From: an uncultured Alistipes sp.
Lineage (GTDB): Bacteria > Bacteroidota > Bacteroidia > Bacteroidales > Rikenellaceae
Assembly (NCBI GenBank): GCA_900542505.1
Contig: UQNV01000002.1
Location: forward strand, 1-64,000
Length of the DNA stretch: 64,000 nucleotides
Direction: 5' to 3'
Shown: piece by piece, positions 24,745-33,918 of the stretch
How the letters are laid out: every line of letters begins with the position of its first letter
Position numbering within the stretch: the stretch's first letter is position 1
The notes under the pieces: generated by a model
What the model was told of the DNA's origin: nothing
The model's input: only the letters and a program-made list of their open reading frames with translations
Databases searched by the model: none
Translations under genes and position numbers: made by a program

Positions 24745-25167
24745 CTATTGCTCGTTTTCCACAACCGGAGCCTTTTTGCCGCCGCGGGGCTTGCCATGAT
24801 GCTTCGCATCGCGGTGATGCTTGGCCGAACGCATCATCTTGGCCTGGTCGTCCTTCCACTGCTTGTACTGCTCGTCGGTGAGGATACCCTTCATCTTCTC
24901 GTCGGAGGCCTTGCGCTCGGCCACCATCTGACGGCGATGCTCCTGCATGCTCTGCACCTGCTGCAGGCTGAGGTCATAGACCTGCCGCTTCTGCGCGTCG
25001 GTCAGTTCGTACTTCTCTGCCATGCGGTCGGTCATGCGCTGCGCCATCTGTTCGGGCGTGGGGCGCTGCTTGGCCTTGGTGCGGGGAGCTTCAGCCTGCT
25101 GCGCAAATGCGCTCGTTCCTGCCATCATGCAAACTGCAGCCAGGGCTGCAAACAATCTCTTTTTCAT
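24745..25167 (-). CDS. DUF4890 / Spy-like small periplasmic protein
   Basis: 140 residues. Signal peptide (KKRLFAALAAVCMMAGTSAFAQ), then a charged helical body with PTPEQMAQRMTDRMAEKYELTDAQKRQVYDL and the later LTDEQYKQWK, the LTxxQ-like pattern shared with Spy/CpxP. It ends in a His/Lys-rich tail (SAKHHRDAKHHGKPRGGKK) that could bind metal or nucleic acid. The family is common in Bacteroidetes and has no defined role. A chaperone-like envelope-stress function is an analogy only. The ATG at 25167 is preceded by a TACCTTTG box at 25222-25229. Confidence 0.8.
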   Translation of the reverse strand: MKKRLFAALAAVCMMAGTSAFAQQAEAPRTKAKQRPTPEQMAQRMTDRMAEKYELTDAQKRQVYDLSLQQVQSMQEHRRQMVAERKASDEKMKGILTDEQYKQWKDDQAKMMRSAKHHRDAKHHGKPRGGKKAPVVENEQ

Positions 25168-25221
25168 AATACCTTGTGTTTTTATGGCCGCCGGGCGGCC
25201 GGTTTCAGTTCCGTTACAGTG

Positions 25222-25229
25222 CAAAGGTA
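25222..25229 (-). promoter_or_regulatory. Putative -7 element of the DUF4890 gene
   Basis: The minus strand reads TACCTTTG, about 55 bp before the ATG at 25167. No well-spaced -33 TTTG is visible. Confidence 0.5.
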
Positions 25230-25292
25230 GGACCAGAATGAAAAAAAGATTGGAGTGCCGGGGCCAAACGCCCCCATCGGCCGGTAAAGCGG

Positions 25293-26054
25293 CTACCCGG
25301 CAGGTTGAACCGACGTGAGCCACGCCTTGAATTCGGGTACACGCGCCTTCGAAATGATGATTCGCTCGGGAGTTTCCACCTGCAGGTTGAGCGCCAGCCG
25401 GCTGCCGAACCAGACGACGATATCCTTCACGGCGCGGCGCGACACGATGAACTGGCGGTTGGCCCGAAAGAAATCCTGCTCGGGCAGCAGCGCCTGCAGC
25501 GCCTCGAGCGTCTTGTCCAGCTGGTAGCTCTCGCCGCCGAAGGTATGGGCCGAGACCCGCTCGTTGGAGGTGTAGCAGAAGGCGATGTCCTCGCGGCGCA
25601 GCGGGATGATGCGGTCGCGGACATGGACCAGAAAGACCTCCTCGCGCCGCTCGTCGGCCATCTTCCGCACGCGCGAGCCGTAGGCGCGGCGTTCGTCGCC
25701 CGTCAGCCGGCGCAGCTTGTCGAGCGCACGTCGCACGTCGCCTTCATTGAGCGGCTTGAGCAGATAGTCGATGCTGTTGACCTTGAACGCCTCGAGCGCA
25801 TAGCGGTCATAGGCCGTGGTGAAGACCACCGGAGCGGTCACCTCCACCGCCTCGAAGATGCGGAACGAGTCGCCGTCGGCCAGATGGATATCCATGAAGA
25901 GCAGGTCGGGTGCCGGATGCGTACGCAGCCATTCAATGCTATCGCTCACGCTCTCCAGCACATCCAGCACCTCGGCATCGGGCTCGATGCCCTTGAGAAT
26001 CGCTTCGAGGTTGCGCGCCGCAGCGGTTTCGTCTTCGATGATGAGTGTTTTCAT
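25293..26054 (-). CDS. LytTR-family response regulator
   Basis: 253 residues. Receiver domain (1-120) with acidic residues in IIEDE, phosphoacceptor Asp55 in LLFMDIHLAD, and the switch Thr and Lys in VVFTTAYDRYA and YLLKPL. The C-terminal LytTR DNA-binding domain (about 150-250) has IAFCYTSNERVSAHT and FFRANRQFIVSRRAV. It is the output partner of the histidine kinase immediately upstream, overlapping it by 4 bp (ATGA). Such pairs in Bacteroidetes often regulate one or a few neighbouring genes; targets are not evident here. Confidence 0.92.
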   Translation of the reverse strand: MKTLIIEDETAAARNLEAILKGIEPDAEVLDVLESVSDSIEWLRTHPAPDLLFMDIHLADGDSFRIFEAVEVTAPVVFTTAYDRYALEAFKVNSIDYLLKPLNEGDVRRALDKLRRLTGDERRAYGSRVRKMADERREEVFLVHVRDRIIPLRREDIAFCYTSNERVSAHTFGGESYQLDKTLEALQALLPEQDFFRANRQFIVSRRAVKDIVVWFGSRLALNLQVETPERIIISKARVPEFKAWLTSVQPAG

Positions 26055-27361
26055 GCTTGCTTCTCGTTTTTGCGGAGCGGCAGCCTCACGGTAAACTCCG
26101 CTTCGGTTTCGATGATTTCCACATCGCTGCCCGTTATGAGCATCCAGCGGCTGCGCAGGTTGCGCAGCCCGATGCCGGTCGAGGGTTCCCGCTCGAGCTT
26201 CGGGATGCGGGGATTCGACACCACCAGCACGCTGCCCTCGGTGCGGATGGAGATGTGGAAGGGGCGGCTGCGCGTGATGGCGTTGTGCTTGACGGCATTG
26301 CCGATGAGCGGCTGCAGCGAGAGGGCCGGAAGCAGCCACGAACGGTATTCGTCATCCACGTCGACGTCGAAGAAGAGCTTGTCGGCATAGCGGATTTTGA
26401 ACAGATAGCCATACGCCTCGGCGAAGCGCAGCTCCTCGCTCAGCGGCACGAGCGTGCTCTGCCCGTTCTGGATGATGTAGCGGAACGTATAGGAGAGCTG
26501 GTCGATGTAGGTCAGCGCCTTCTCGCCGTCACGCTCGCGCACGAGCATGGCCAGCGAGTTGAGCGAATTGAAGAAGAAATGGGGGTTGATTTGACCGACC
26601 AACATGTTGTAGCGCGTCGTCAGGTTCTCGTTCTTCAACCGTTCGTTCTCCAGCACGACGGCCTGCCGCTGCGAGATGAGCACATAGATGCGCCCGTAGA
26701 GCACCGATACCGCCACGGCGAACGAACATTTGAGCAGCAGCAGGTAGTCGAGCATCCGCCCGCTCATGAAATTGAAGACGATGCGCCCCGTATGCCACTG
26801 CGTGACGGGGGCTATCAGGTAGAGCAGCACCGCCGCCACGAGGCACCACAGCGAGCGCTTGACGAATCCCCGCGAGGTGTAGTGAGGGGGCGAGGAGGTG
26901 AGTATCGACAGCAGAATGAACGACACGACAAGGTAGTAGAGCAGCTGGAGCAGCATCTCGACCGACCGTGACGGCCGGTTGAAGACGGAGGTGAAGTCGA
27001 ATTCGACGCCGTTGCGGTAGCGAACGTCCGCCATGAGCGGATGCCCGCCCGCGCGCCCCCGGACAGAGAGGTCGGCAACGATGCTGTCGCCGTTCTCGAG
27101 CCCGAGTCTCCGGACGCGTGTCTGCGGCACGTAGACGCTGTCGCCGTTCTCATAAATAAGGTAACCGTGGCCGTCGGGACTCACCGAGAGCCGTCCGGTC
27201 TCGCGCCGCTCGACAATCCGCACCTTGCCGGGCTGCGGCTTGCCGAGTTCGCGCTGGTCGACCAGATAGAGGAGCAGGTAGGAGAAATTGACCACCAGGC
27301 TGATTGCCACGGCAACCAGCAGGTTGAGAATCACGGCCGAATATTTCGGATGGAGCCCCAT
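26051..27361 (-). CDS. LytS/YpdA-type sensor histidine kinase
   Basis: 436 residues. An N-terminal membrane helix (about 10-33), an extracytoplasmic domain (about 36-130), and three further hydrophobic segments (about 133-155, 170-186, 202-222). The His_kinase domain has GQINPHFFFNSLNSL with phosphoacceptor His261. The ATPase part contains IGNAVKHNAI and GIGLRNLRSR. The stop overlaps the regulator start, so the pair is made stoichiometrically. The extracytoplasmic domain has no recognised ligand-binding fold. Confidence 0.9.
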   Translation of the reverse strand: MGLHPKYSAVILNLLVAVAISLVVNFSYLLLYLVDQRELGKPQPGKVRIVERRETGRLSVSPDGHGYLIYENGDSVYVPQTRVRRLGLENGDSIVADLSVRGRAGGHPLMADVRYRNGVEFDFTSVFNRPSRSVEMLLQLLYYLVVSFILLSILTSSPPHYTSRGFVKRSLWCLVAAVLLYLIAPVTQWHTGRIVFNFMSGRMLDYLLLLKCSFAVAVSVLYGRIYVLISQRQAVVLENERLKNENLTTRYNMLVGQINPHFFFNSLNSLAMLVRERDGEKALTYIDQLSYTFRYIIQNGQSTLVPLSEELRFAEAYGYLFKIRYADKLFFDVDVDDEYRSWLLPALSLQPLIGNAVKHNAITRSRPFHISIRTEGSVLVVSNPRIPKLEREPSTGIGLRNLRSRWMLITGSDVEIIETEAEFTVRLPLRKNEKQA

Positions 27362-27382
27362 GCGTCGTTCCGTCGGTGCGGG

Positions 27383-27919
27383 TTACTCCTCCTCCTGCGT
27401 GTACCACGACGCATAGAGCATGTAGTCGTGGGCCGTACGGCGGATGATTTCGTCGCGCTGTTCGGGAGTCACCTCCTTGACCTTGCGGGCCGGAACGCCG
27501 GCATAGACCGAGTTGGGTTCGAGTTTGGCATTGGACAGCACCAGCGCGTTGGCCGCAATGATGCAGCCCGAGGGGATGTGGGCATTGTCGAGCAGCGTGG
27601 CGCCCATGCCAATCAGACAGTTGTCCTCGATGACGGCTCCGTGGATGACGGCGTTGTGGCCCACCGAGACGTCGTTGCCGATGATGGTCTGCGAGGGGTG
27701 CTTCGCCTTGTCGTAAATCGTGTGGAGCACGACACCATCCTGGATGTTCGTACGGTCGCCGATGACGATTTTGTTCACGTCGCCGCGCAGCACGGCATTG
27801 TACCAGATGGAGCAGTCGCGGCCGATGGTCACGTCGCCCAGAATGACGGCCGTTTCGGCCACGAAGGTGTTTTCACCGATGACGGGCTCGTGCCCGCGTA
27901 CTTTTCGAATCAGTGCCAT
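27383..27919 (-). CDS. Gamma-carbonic-anhydrase-like hexapeptide-repeat protein
   Basis: 178 residues forming a left-handed beta-helix of hexapeptide repeats (GDVTIGRDCSIWYNAVLRGD, IGNDVSVGHNAVIHGAVIED). It ends in a C-terminal helix (TPEQRDEIIRRTAHDYML). The metal-binding histidines are present in VLHTI and VGHNAVIH, matching the YrdA/PaaY/CaiE group. Real carbonic anhydrase activity is variable in this group. It lies 21 bp upstream of the kinase gene and downstream of mazG on the same strand. Confidence 0.88.
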   Translation of the reverse strand: MALIRKVRGHEPVIGENTFVAETAVILGDVTIGRDCSIWYNAVLRGDVNKIVIGDRTNIQDGVVLHTIYDKAKHPSQTIIGNDVSVGHNAVIHGAVIEDNCLIGMGATLLDNAHIPSGCIIAANALVLSNAKLEPNSVYAGVPARKVKEVTPEQRDEIIRRTAHDYMLYASWYTQEEE

Positions 27920-28015
27920 ATTGAATGTCTGTTTTTTATATACGTGTTTCGTTTCTTGCTTTTCGGATTCGGGGAGGGGAGATGCCCGGCCGGCCGCTTC
28001 GGGCAGGGTAGCGGA

Positions 28016-28792
28016 CTACTCCTCCTTCTTGGCCTGCTGCCAGAGCGCCTCCATCTCGTCGAGGGTCATGTCGTGCAGCATACGGCCCTCGGCCGCAGCA
28101 TGTTCCTCCATGTAATTGAAGCGACGGATGAACTTCTTGTTCGTCCGCTCGAGCGCCGACTCGGGGTCGATGCCGTAGAGACGGCAGGCATTGATGAGGG
28201 CAAAGAAGAGGTCTCCGAACTCCTCCTCGAGCCGTGCCTGGTCGCCCGAGCGGATTTCGGCCTCGACCTCGGCGGTCTCCTCCTTGACCTTGGCCCATAC
28301 ATCCTCGCGCTGCTCCCAGTCGAAACCCGTCGCAGCGGCCTTTTCACCCACGCGGTAGGCCTTGACCATCGCCGGCAGCGAGCGGGGCACGCCGCCCAGC
28401 GTGCCGCTCTTGCGCTTCTTCTTGCGCAGTTTGAGCGCCTCCCAGTTCTCCTTCACCTCGTCGGGCGTGTTGGCATGAATGTCGCCGTAGACGTGCGGAT
28501 GACGGTATATAAGCTTGTCACACAATGAATTGGCCACGTCGGCATAGTCGAACGCGCCTTGTTCCTCGCCCAACTTGGAGTAGAAAACCACATGGAGCAG
28601 CAGGTCGCCCAGCTCCTCCTTGATACCCTCCATATTGTGGTCAAGAATCGCATCGGCCAATTCGTAGGTCTCCTCGATGGTGTTACTTCGCAGCGAATCG
28701 AAGGTCTGCTCGCGGTCCCACGGACATTCGCGGCGCAGGGTATTCATCACCTCCAGCAATCGCGCCGTAGCCTCCAAACGTTTGTCTTCCAT
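28016..28792 (-). CDS. mazG: Nucleoside triphosphate pyrophosphohydrolase MazG
   Basis: 258 residues, two tandem MazG helical domains as in E. coli. The first (CPWDREQTFDSLRSNTIEETYELADAI then EELGDLLLHVVFYS) carries the ExxE and ExxD metal-binding signature. The second repeats it (KVKEETAEVEAEI then LEEEFGDLFFALINACR). It hydrolyses (d)NTPs to monophosphate and pyrophosphate, a house-cleaning and stringent-response-modulating role. It is read away from the GH20 gene, and the start region shows divergent TAnnTTTG boxes. Confidence 0.94.
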   Translation of the reverse strand: MEDKRLEATARLLEVMNTLRRECPWDREQTFDSLRSNTIEETYELADAILDHNMEGIKEELGDLLLHVVFYSKLGEEQGAFDYADVANSLCDKLIYRHPHVYGDIHANTPDEVKENWEALKLRKKKRKSGTLGGVPRSLPAMVKAYRVGEKAAATGFDWEQREDVWAKVKEETAEVEAEIRSGDQARLEEEFGDLFFALINACRLYGIDPESALERTNKKFIRRFNYMEEHAAAEGRMLHDMTLDEMEALWQQAKKEE

Positions 28793-28967
28793 GATATTGT
28801 ATCTTTTGAACTTTTTTCGACCGACCCACTCCGCCGCGGCCTTCCGAAAGACGGCAGCGAGGGGTGATTCACCCCAACCGCGGACTCCGGCATGCGCACG
28901 GCAGGAGAGCGGACATCGGCGGCTGTTCCGCCCTCAGGCAAAGCGCCACCTGGCCCCTTTATTCAGA

Positions 28968-28975
28968 CAAAGGTA
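28968..28975 (-). promoter_or_regulatory. Putative -7 element toward mazG
   Basis: The minus strand reads TACCTTTG. It is about 176 bp from the mazG ATG and back-to-back with the plus-strand box at 28996-29003. Confidence 0.4.
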
Positions 28976-28995
28976 CGAAATCGGCGGAAAAAATA

Positions 28996-29003
28996 TAACT
29001 TTG
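28996..29003 (+). promoter_or_regulatory. Putative -7 element of the GH20 gene
   Basis: TAACTTTG fits TAnnTTTG and lies 25 bp before the ATG at 29029. No TTTG is seen 19-20 bases upstream. Confidence 0.5.
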
Positions 29004-29028
29004 TACGGAACAAAAAATCCGCTGCACC

Positions 29029-31188
29029 ATGAAAATCCGCCATCTGCTCGCCGCCGCCGTGCTGGCGACGCTCTCCCTGCAGGCTGCGGCACAGCCTGCG
29101 CCGGCCCGTCGCACCGACCTCGCCGGCGAATTCCGCCTCACGCCGACGACGCTGATAACCTGCACACAAGGACTCGAACCTTTGGCAGACTACCTGCGCG
29201 AGTACCTTCCGCTGGCGGGTTCGAGCATCCGGTTCGCTTCGGACAACGCACTTGTGCTGGCACTCGACCCTTCGCTGGGCGAGGAGGCCTATCGGCTCGA
29301 CATTGCAAACGACCACATCCTCATCGAAGGAGGTGCCTACGGCGGAGTCTTCAACGGCATCCAGCAGCTCTTCCGCCTCCTGCCGCCCGAGGTCTACGCA
29401 CGGCGCTGTCAGCTGCCGCTCCGACTGCCGGCGCTGCATATCGAGGATGCTCCGCGCTTCGCCTATCGGGGCATGATGCTCGACGTTGCCCGCACGTGGG
29501 TCGACGCGCCTCATGTGAAGCGATACATAGACCTGCTCTCATACCACAACATCAACAAGTTGCATCTGCACCTGAGCGACGACGAAGGGTGGCGCATCGA
29601 AATCCTGTCGCACCCCGAGCTGACCGAAATCGGCGGTTTCCGCGGCGGTGATTCGCCCGTGCGGCCCATCTACGGCAAGTGGGACGAGAAGTACGGCGGC
29701 TACTACACCCAGCAGCAGATGCGCGACCTGATTGCCTACGCCGCAGCGCGCAACATCGAAATCATCCCCGAAATCGACCTTCCGGGCCACAGCCGCAACA
29801 TCGCCTCGGTCCATCCCGAAATCCGCTGCAACTACCGTCCCGACACAGTCTCGACGTGCGGCTACGACTACCGCTCGGTGTGGTGCGTGGCACGCGAGGA
29901 GAACTACCGCCTGCTCGAGGATATCATGAGCGAAATCTGCGCGCTCTTCCCTTCGCCCTACATCCACATCGGCGGGGACGAGGTCGACGCCTCGCAATGG
30001 GAGCGCTGCCCCGACTGCCGGGCGCTGATGGAGCGTCGCGGCATTACCGACCCACACCGGCTCGAAGACCTCTTCATGCAGCGCATGAGCGACATCCTCT
30101 CCGCCCACGGCAAGAGACCCGCCCTCTGGAACGAGGCCGTCAAGCGCGGAGGTCCGGCACGCACGAGCCGCGTCCACGGCTGGGAGAACGTCCGCGCCTG
30201 CCTCGACGCCACGGACAAGGGCTATCCGACGGTGGTGATGCCCGCCTCGAGTTTCTACCTCGACATGCGCCAGTCGCCCCACGAGGATGGGCACAGCTGG
30301 GCCGCCGTCTTCGACGCCCGCACCACCTACGGCTTCGACTTCGACCGCGAGGGCTTCACCCCCGAACGGATGCGCCATGTCGTGGGGCTCGAAGCCGCCT
30401 TCTGGAGCGAGGCCTACGTCTCGCACGAACCCGAAAAGCCGGACTATCTCGACTACATGTGCTTCCCGCGCCTCTGCGCCCTCTCGCGGCTGGCCTGGAG
30501 CGGCAACGAAGAGGGGTGGGAGCGCTACTACGGCCAGCTTACAGGGGAGCACTACGACCGCATGACGGCCATGGGCATCCGCTTCCGCCTCTTCCCGCCG
30601 ACGGTCACCTACGGCAACGGAACGCTCGCGGCAACCACCGACGACGGCTCCACGCTCTACTACCTCGAGGAGGGCTCCACCGAGGAGCAGCGCTACACCG
30701 GGCCCATCGAGACCGCACAGCCGCATCGCTACCGCTTCTTCACGCGCCGCGGCACGGGCCGCAGCCCCGAGGTGGCCGACCGCTCCGCCTACCGTACCAT
30801 ATCGCCCGCATGGAAGCTCTCGTCGTCCATCGGCATCAGCGAGCGTTTCCCGGCCTCGAACGCCGAACGTTACCGCGGCATGACGCGCACCTCCCGCACC
30901 TGCCGACCGCAGGACTGGCTGCTCTACACCTTCGACACGCCGCTGCGCTGCCGCGAGCTCTTCCTCCAGACGGGCTACAGGCAGTTGCCCAACGCCCACT
31001 TCGTCTCGGGCTATGCCGAAGTCTCCTACGACGGCATCCGTTTCGAGCGGGCCGGAACGCTCGACAAGGGGTGTTTCACGCTCCGCCCGACACGCCCCGT
31101 GAAGGCCGTCCGGCTCGTTGCAACCTGCCGCGGCAACAGCACGCCGTTCGTCGTCATCCAGCCGCCAGTCGTGAAGCCCGAGCTGTGA
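29029..31188 (+). CDS. Beta-N-acetylhexosaminidase, GH20
   Basis: 719 residues, secreted (signal peptide KIRHLLAAAVLATLSLQAAAQ). A GH20b-type N-terminal domain (about 30-140) is followed by the GH20 TIM barrel, opening with PRFAYRGMMLDVARTW. The catalytic pair Asp317-Glu318 lies in IHIGGDEVD, consistent with substrate-assisted removal of terminal GlcNAc/GalNAc. The C-terminal 170 residues carry a chitobiase-like and F5/8-type beta region (WLLYTFDTPLRCRELFLQTG). It probably acts in the periplasm or at the surface on host glycans or peptidoglycan fragments. It stands alone, not in a Sus-type locus. Confidence 0.93.
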   Translation: MKIRHLLAAAVLATLSLQAAAQPAPARRTDLAGEFRLTPTTLITCTQGLEPLADYLREYLPLAGSSIRFASDNALVLALDPSLGEEAYRLDIANDHILIEGGAYGGVFNGIQQLFRLLPPEVYARRCQLPLRLPALHIEDAPRFAYRGMMLDVARTWVDAPHVKRYIDLLSYHNINKLHLHLSDDEGWRIEILSHPELTEIGGFRGGDSPVRPIYGKWDEKYGGYYTQQQMRDLIAYAAARNIEIIPEIDLPGHSRNIASVHPEIRCNYRPDTVSTCGYDYRSVWCVAREENYRLLEDIMSEICALFPSPYIHIGGDEVDASQWERCPDCRALMERRGITDPHRLEDLFMQRMSDILSAHGKRPALWNEAVKRGGPARTSRVHGWENVRACLDATDKGYPTVVMPASSFYLDMRQSPHEDGHSWAAVFDARTTYGFDFDREGFTPERMRHVVGLEAAFWSEAYVSHEPEKPDYLDYMCFPRLCALSRLAWSGNEEGWERYYGQLTGEHYDRMTAMGIRFRLFPPTVTYGNGTLAATTDDGSTLYYLEEGSTEEQRYTGPIETAQPHRYRFFTRRGTGRSPEVADRSAYRTISPAWKLSSSIGISERFPASNAERYRGMTRTSRTCRPQDWLLYTFDTPLRCRELFLQTGYRQLPNAHFVSGYAEVSYDGIRFERAGTLDKGCFTLRPTRPVKAVRLVATCRGNSTPFVVIQPPVVKPEL

Positions 31189-31285
31189 CCCCATCGCCGG
31201 GAACGGTGCCGCACGACCGGGCGGACCCGGCGGAGAGGCCCGACGTCGCTCAGCCTGAGGCTCCGCCATCGACTCCATACGCAAT

Positions 31286-31322
31286 AAAAAATCCTGCCGC
31301 AGGTGTTGCGGCAGGATTTTTT
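31286..31322. terminator. Bidirectional terminator between GH20 and pheT
   Basis: ATCCTGCCGCA (31291-31301) pairs perfectly with TGCGGCAGGAT (31307-31317) around GGTGT. It has an A run on the left and a T run on the right, so it serves both convergent genes. Confidence 0.9.
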
Positions 31323-31372
31323 CATCGTTTTTCCGAAACGGACCGGCCACAAGGCCGAACACCGCCGGAGCG

Positions 31373-33838
31373 TCAGGCGCGAATCTGAGCGCCGCACTTC
31401 AGCTCGAACTGCTTTGCAAGGGAGGTCATTACACGCTCGATGCTCTTTTCGTCGAGCGTACGGCTCTTGTCCTCCAGGATAAAGCTCAACGCATAGGACT
31501 TCTTGCCTTCGGGCAGCTTGTCGCCCTCGTAGACATCGAAGAGCGAAACCCGCTTGAGCAGCTTGCGCTCGGTGGCAAAGGCGACGTCACGCAGCGCCGA
31601 GAAGGTGACCGACTTGTCGACCAGCAGCGCCAGGTCGCGCTTCACCTCGGGATATTTCGACAGCTCTTCGGCCGCAATGCGGTGTTTCTTGGTTGCCTTG
31701 ACCAGCTGGTCGAAGTTGAGCTCCATGTAGTAAACCGACTGCTTGACGTCGGTCATGCGGCGCACCTTGGCGCTCACCGAACCGATTTGCAGCAGCTCCT
31801 TGCCGTTGAGCGACAGGCTCAGCGCCTCGCTGAAGAGGTCGCTGCGGAGCGTCTCGGCCTTCAGCGCATAGATGTCGATGCCGAAACGGCGCAACAGCAG
31901 CTCGGCCACGGCCCGCAGCGTGAAGAACGAAGCCTGCCCGGGCTTGACGTTCCACGAAGGATGCTCCGCAAGTCCCGTCACGGCCACGGCCAGACGGTAG
32001 CTCTCCGAATAGGGCGCCAAAGCGTTCTCCTCCGAGCGCTTCTCCTCATCGTAGAAGTAGCAGTTGCCGAACTCGTAGAGTTTCAGGTCGCCGTTCTTAC
32101 GGTTGACATTGAGCTGCACGGCCTCCATCATGTTGAAGAGCAGCGTCTGGCGCATCACGTTCAGGTCGGCGCTCAGTGGATTGAGAATCCGCACGCAATG
32201 CTGTGCGGGATAGCTCTCGAGCCCCTCGTAGTAGGCCCCCTTCGTGAGCGAGTTGGACATGATTTCCGTAAAGCCGCGGTCCGTCAGGAAGTCAGCCGCC
32301 AGGTTGACCAGGCGGTTGCGGTCGGGCTTCGGCGCATAGGAGAGCGTCGAACGCACACGCGCGGGAATCTCGACGTTGTTGTATCCGTAGATGCGGAGGA
32401 TATCCTCCACCAGGTCGGCCTCACGCTGCACGTCGACCCGATAGGGCGGCACGGCCACCGATAGCACGCCGTCGTGCTCGGAGAGAACCTTCACCTCGAG
32501 CGCATCGAGAATCGTGCGCACCGTCTCCTCGGGCAGCTCCTTGCCGATGAGCGCATTGATGCGGGCGAAGGAGACGTCGAAGGTGAAATCCTTGGCCGGA
32601 ACGGGGCAGATGTCGGTAATATCGCTCGAAATGGTACCACCGGCCAGCTCCTTCATCAGCAGGGCGGCACGCTTGGCGGCATAGATTTGCAGATTGGGGT
32701 CCACGCCGCGCTCGAAACGGAACGACGAGTCGGTATTCAGACCGAAGCGCTTGGCCGTCTTGCGGACCCAGACGGGGTTGAAGTAGGCGCTCTCGATGAA
32801 GACATCGGTCGTCGTCTCGCTGATGCCCGAATCCAGACCGCCGAAGACACCGGCGATGCACATCGGACGCTCGGCCGAGCAAATCATCAGGTCGTTGGCC
32901 GTGAGCTTGCGCTCCACGCCGTCGAGCGTTACGAAAGGTGTTCCCTCGGCGCACGTGCGCACGACGATTTCATGCCCCTCGATTTTCGAGGCGTCGAAGG
33001 CATGCAGCGGCTGGCCGAGTTCGAAAAGCACGAAGTTGGTGATGTCGACCAGATTGTTCTTGGGGTTGATGCCCGCCGCACGGAGGCAGTTCTGCATCCA
33101 CTCGGGCGAAGGGCCGATTTTGCAGCCCGTCACCGTCACACCGGCATAGCGGGGCGCCGCCTCGCTGTTCTCGACGCGGATTTTCATCTCCAGGTCGTGG
33201 TTGTCGGGAGCAAAGGCCGAAACATCGGGCCACTTCACGGCAGCCTGCTCGCCGCGGCTGCGCAGATAGGCCGCCAGGTCGCGCGCCACACCGATGTGCG
33301 ATGCGGCATCGACACGGTTGGGGGTCAGACCGATTTCAATCAGGTAGTCGTCCTCGATGTGGAGATACTCCTTGGCCGGCGTTCCCGCAACGGCATCCGC
33401 CGGAAGCTCCATGATGCCCTCGTGCGAGGTGCCGATGCCCAGCTCGTCCTCGGCACAGAGCATGCCGAGCGACTCCACGCCGCGAATCTTCGAGCGCTTG
33501 ATTTTGAACTCCTCCTCGCCGCCGTTGGGATAGAGCACCGAGCCGACCGTCGCGCAGAGCACCTTCAGTCCGGCGCGGCAGTTGGCGGCACCGCAGACAA
33601 TCTGGAGCGGCTCGCCGCTTCCCACGTCGACCGTCGTCACATGCAGGTGGTCCGAATCGGGATGGTCCACGCTGGTAAGCACCTCGCCGACCACGACGCC
33701 CTTCAGGCCGCCGCGCACGGTCTCGATTTTCTCGAACCCTTCGACCTCGAGGCCGATGTCCGTCAGAATCACGGCAATCTGCTCCGCCGTCAGCGAAGTA
33801 TCGAGGTAACGTCTAAGCCAGTTGTATGAGATATTCAT
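31373..33838 (-). CDS. pheT: Phenylalanine--tRNA ligase beta subunit
   Basis: 821 residues; the beta subunit of the (alpha-beta)2 enzyme that charges tRNA-Phe. N-terminus NISYNWLRRYLDTSLT. The tRNA-binding EMAP-II-like domain follows (about 40-155, VVVGEVLTSVDHPDSDHLHV). B3/B4 editing and B5 domains come next, then a catalytic-like core, and a C-terminal ferredoxin-fold anticodon domain (SKYPEVKRDLALLVD). The ATG at 33838 is the family start. The frame extends to a TTG at 33874 inside a TACCTTTG box. pheS is not adjacent, as is common in Bacteroidetes. Confidence 0.96.
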   Translation of the reverse strand: MNISYNWLRRYLDTSLTAEQIAVILTDIGLEVEGFEKIETVRGGLKGVVVGEVLTSVDHPDSDHLHVTTVDVGSGEPLQIVCGAANCRAGLKVLCATVGSVLYPNGGEEEFKIKRSKIRGVESLGMLCAEDELGIGTSHEGIMELPADAVAGTPAKEYLHIEDDYLIEIGLTPNRVDAASHIGVARDLAAYLRSRGEQAAVKWPDVSAFAPDNHDLEMKIRVENSEAAPRYAGVTVTGCKIGPSPEWMQNCLRAAGINPKNNLVDITNFVLFELGQPLHAFDASKIEGHEIVVRTCAEGTPFVTLDGVERKLTANDLMICSAERPMCIAGVFGGLDSGISETTTDVFIESAYFNPVWVRKTAKRFGLNTDSSFRFERGVDPNLQIYAAKRAALLMKELAGGTISSDITDICPVPAKDFTFDVSFARINALIGKELPEETVRTILDALEVKVLSEHDGVLSVAVPPYRVDVQREADLVEDILRIYGYNNVEIPARVRSTLSYAPKPDRNRLVNLAADFLTDRGFTEIMSNSLTKGAYYEGLESYPAQHCVRILNPLSADLNVMRQTLLFNMMEAVQLNVNRKNGDLKLYEFGNCYFYDEEKRSEENALAPYSESYRLAVAVTGLAEHPSWNVKPGQASFFTLRAVAELLLRRFGIDIYALKAETLRSDLFSEALSLSLNGKELLQIGSVSAKVRRMTDVKQSVYYMELNFDQLVKATKKHRIAAEELSKYPEVKRDLALLVDKSVTFSALRDVAFATERKLLKRVSLFDVYEGDKLPEGKKSYALSFILEDKSRTLDEKSIERVMTSLAKQFELKCGAQIRA

Positions 33839-33871
33839 ATCCTTGTGTTTGATTGTTTGCCTAAAATCAGA

Positions 33872-33879
33872 CAAAGGTA
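33872..33879 (-). promoter_or_regulatory. Putative -7 element of pheT
   Basis: The minus strand reads TACCTTTG, 34 bp upstream of the ATG. The implied leader of about 28 nt leaves no room for an attenuator. Confidence 0.5.
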
Positions 33880-33918
33880 ACGATTTTAATTCTCAATTCG
33901 TCATTTTCGGGTCGAAAA

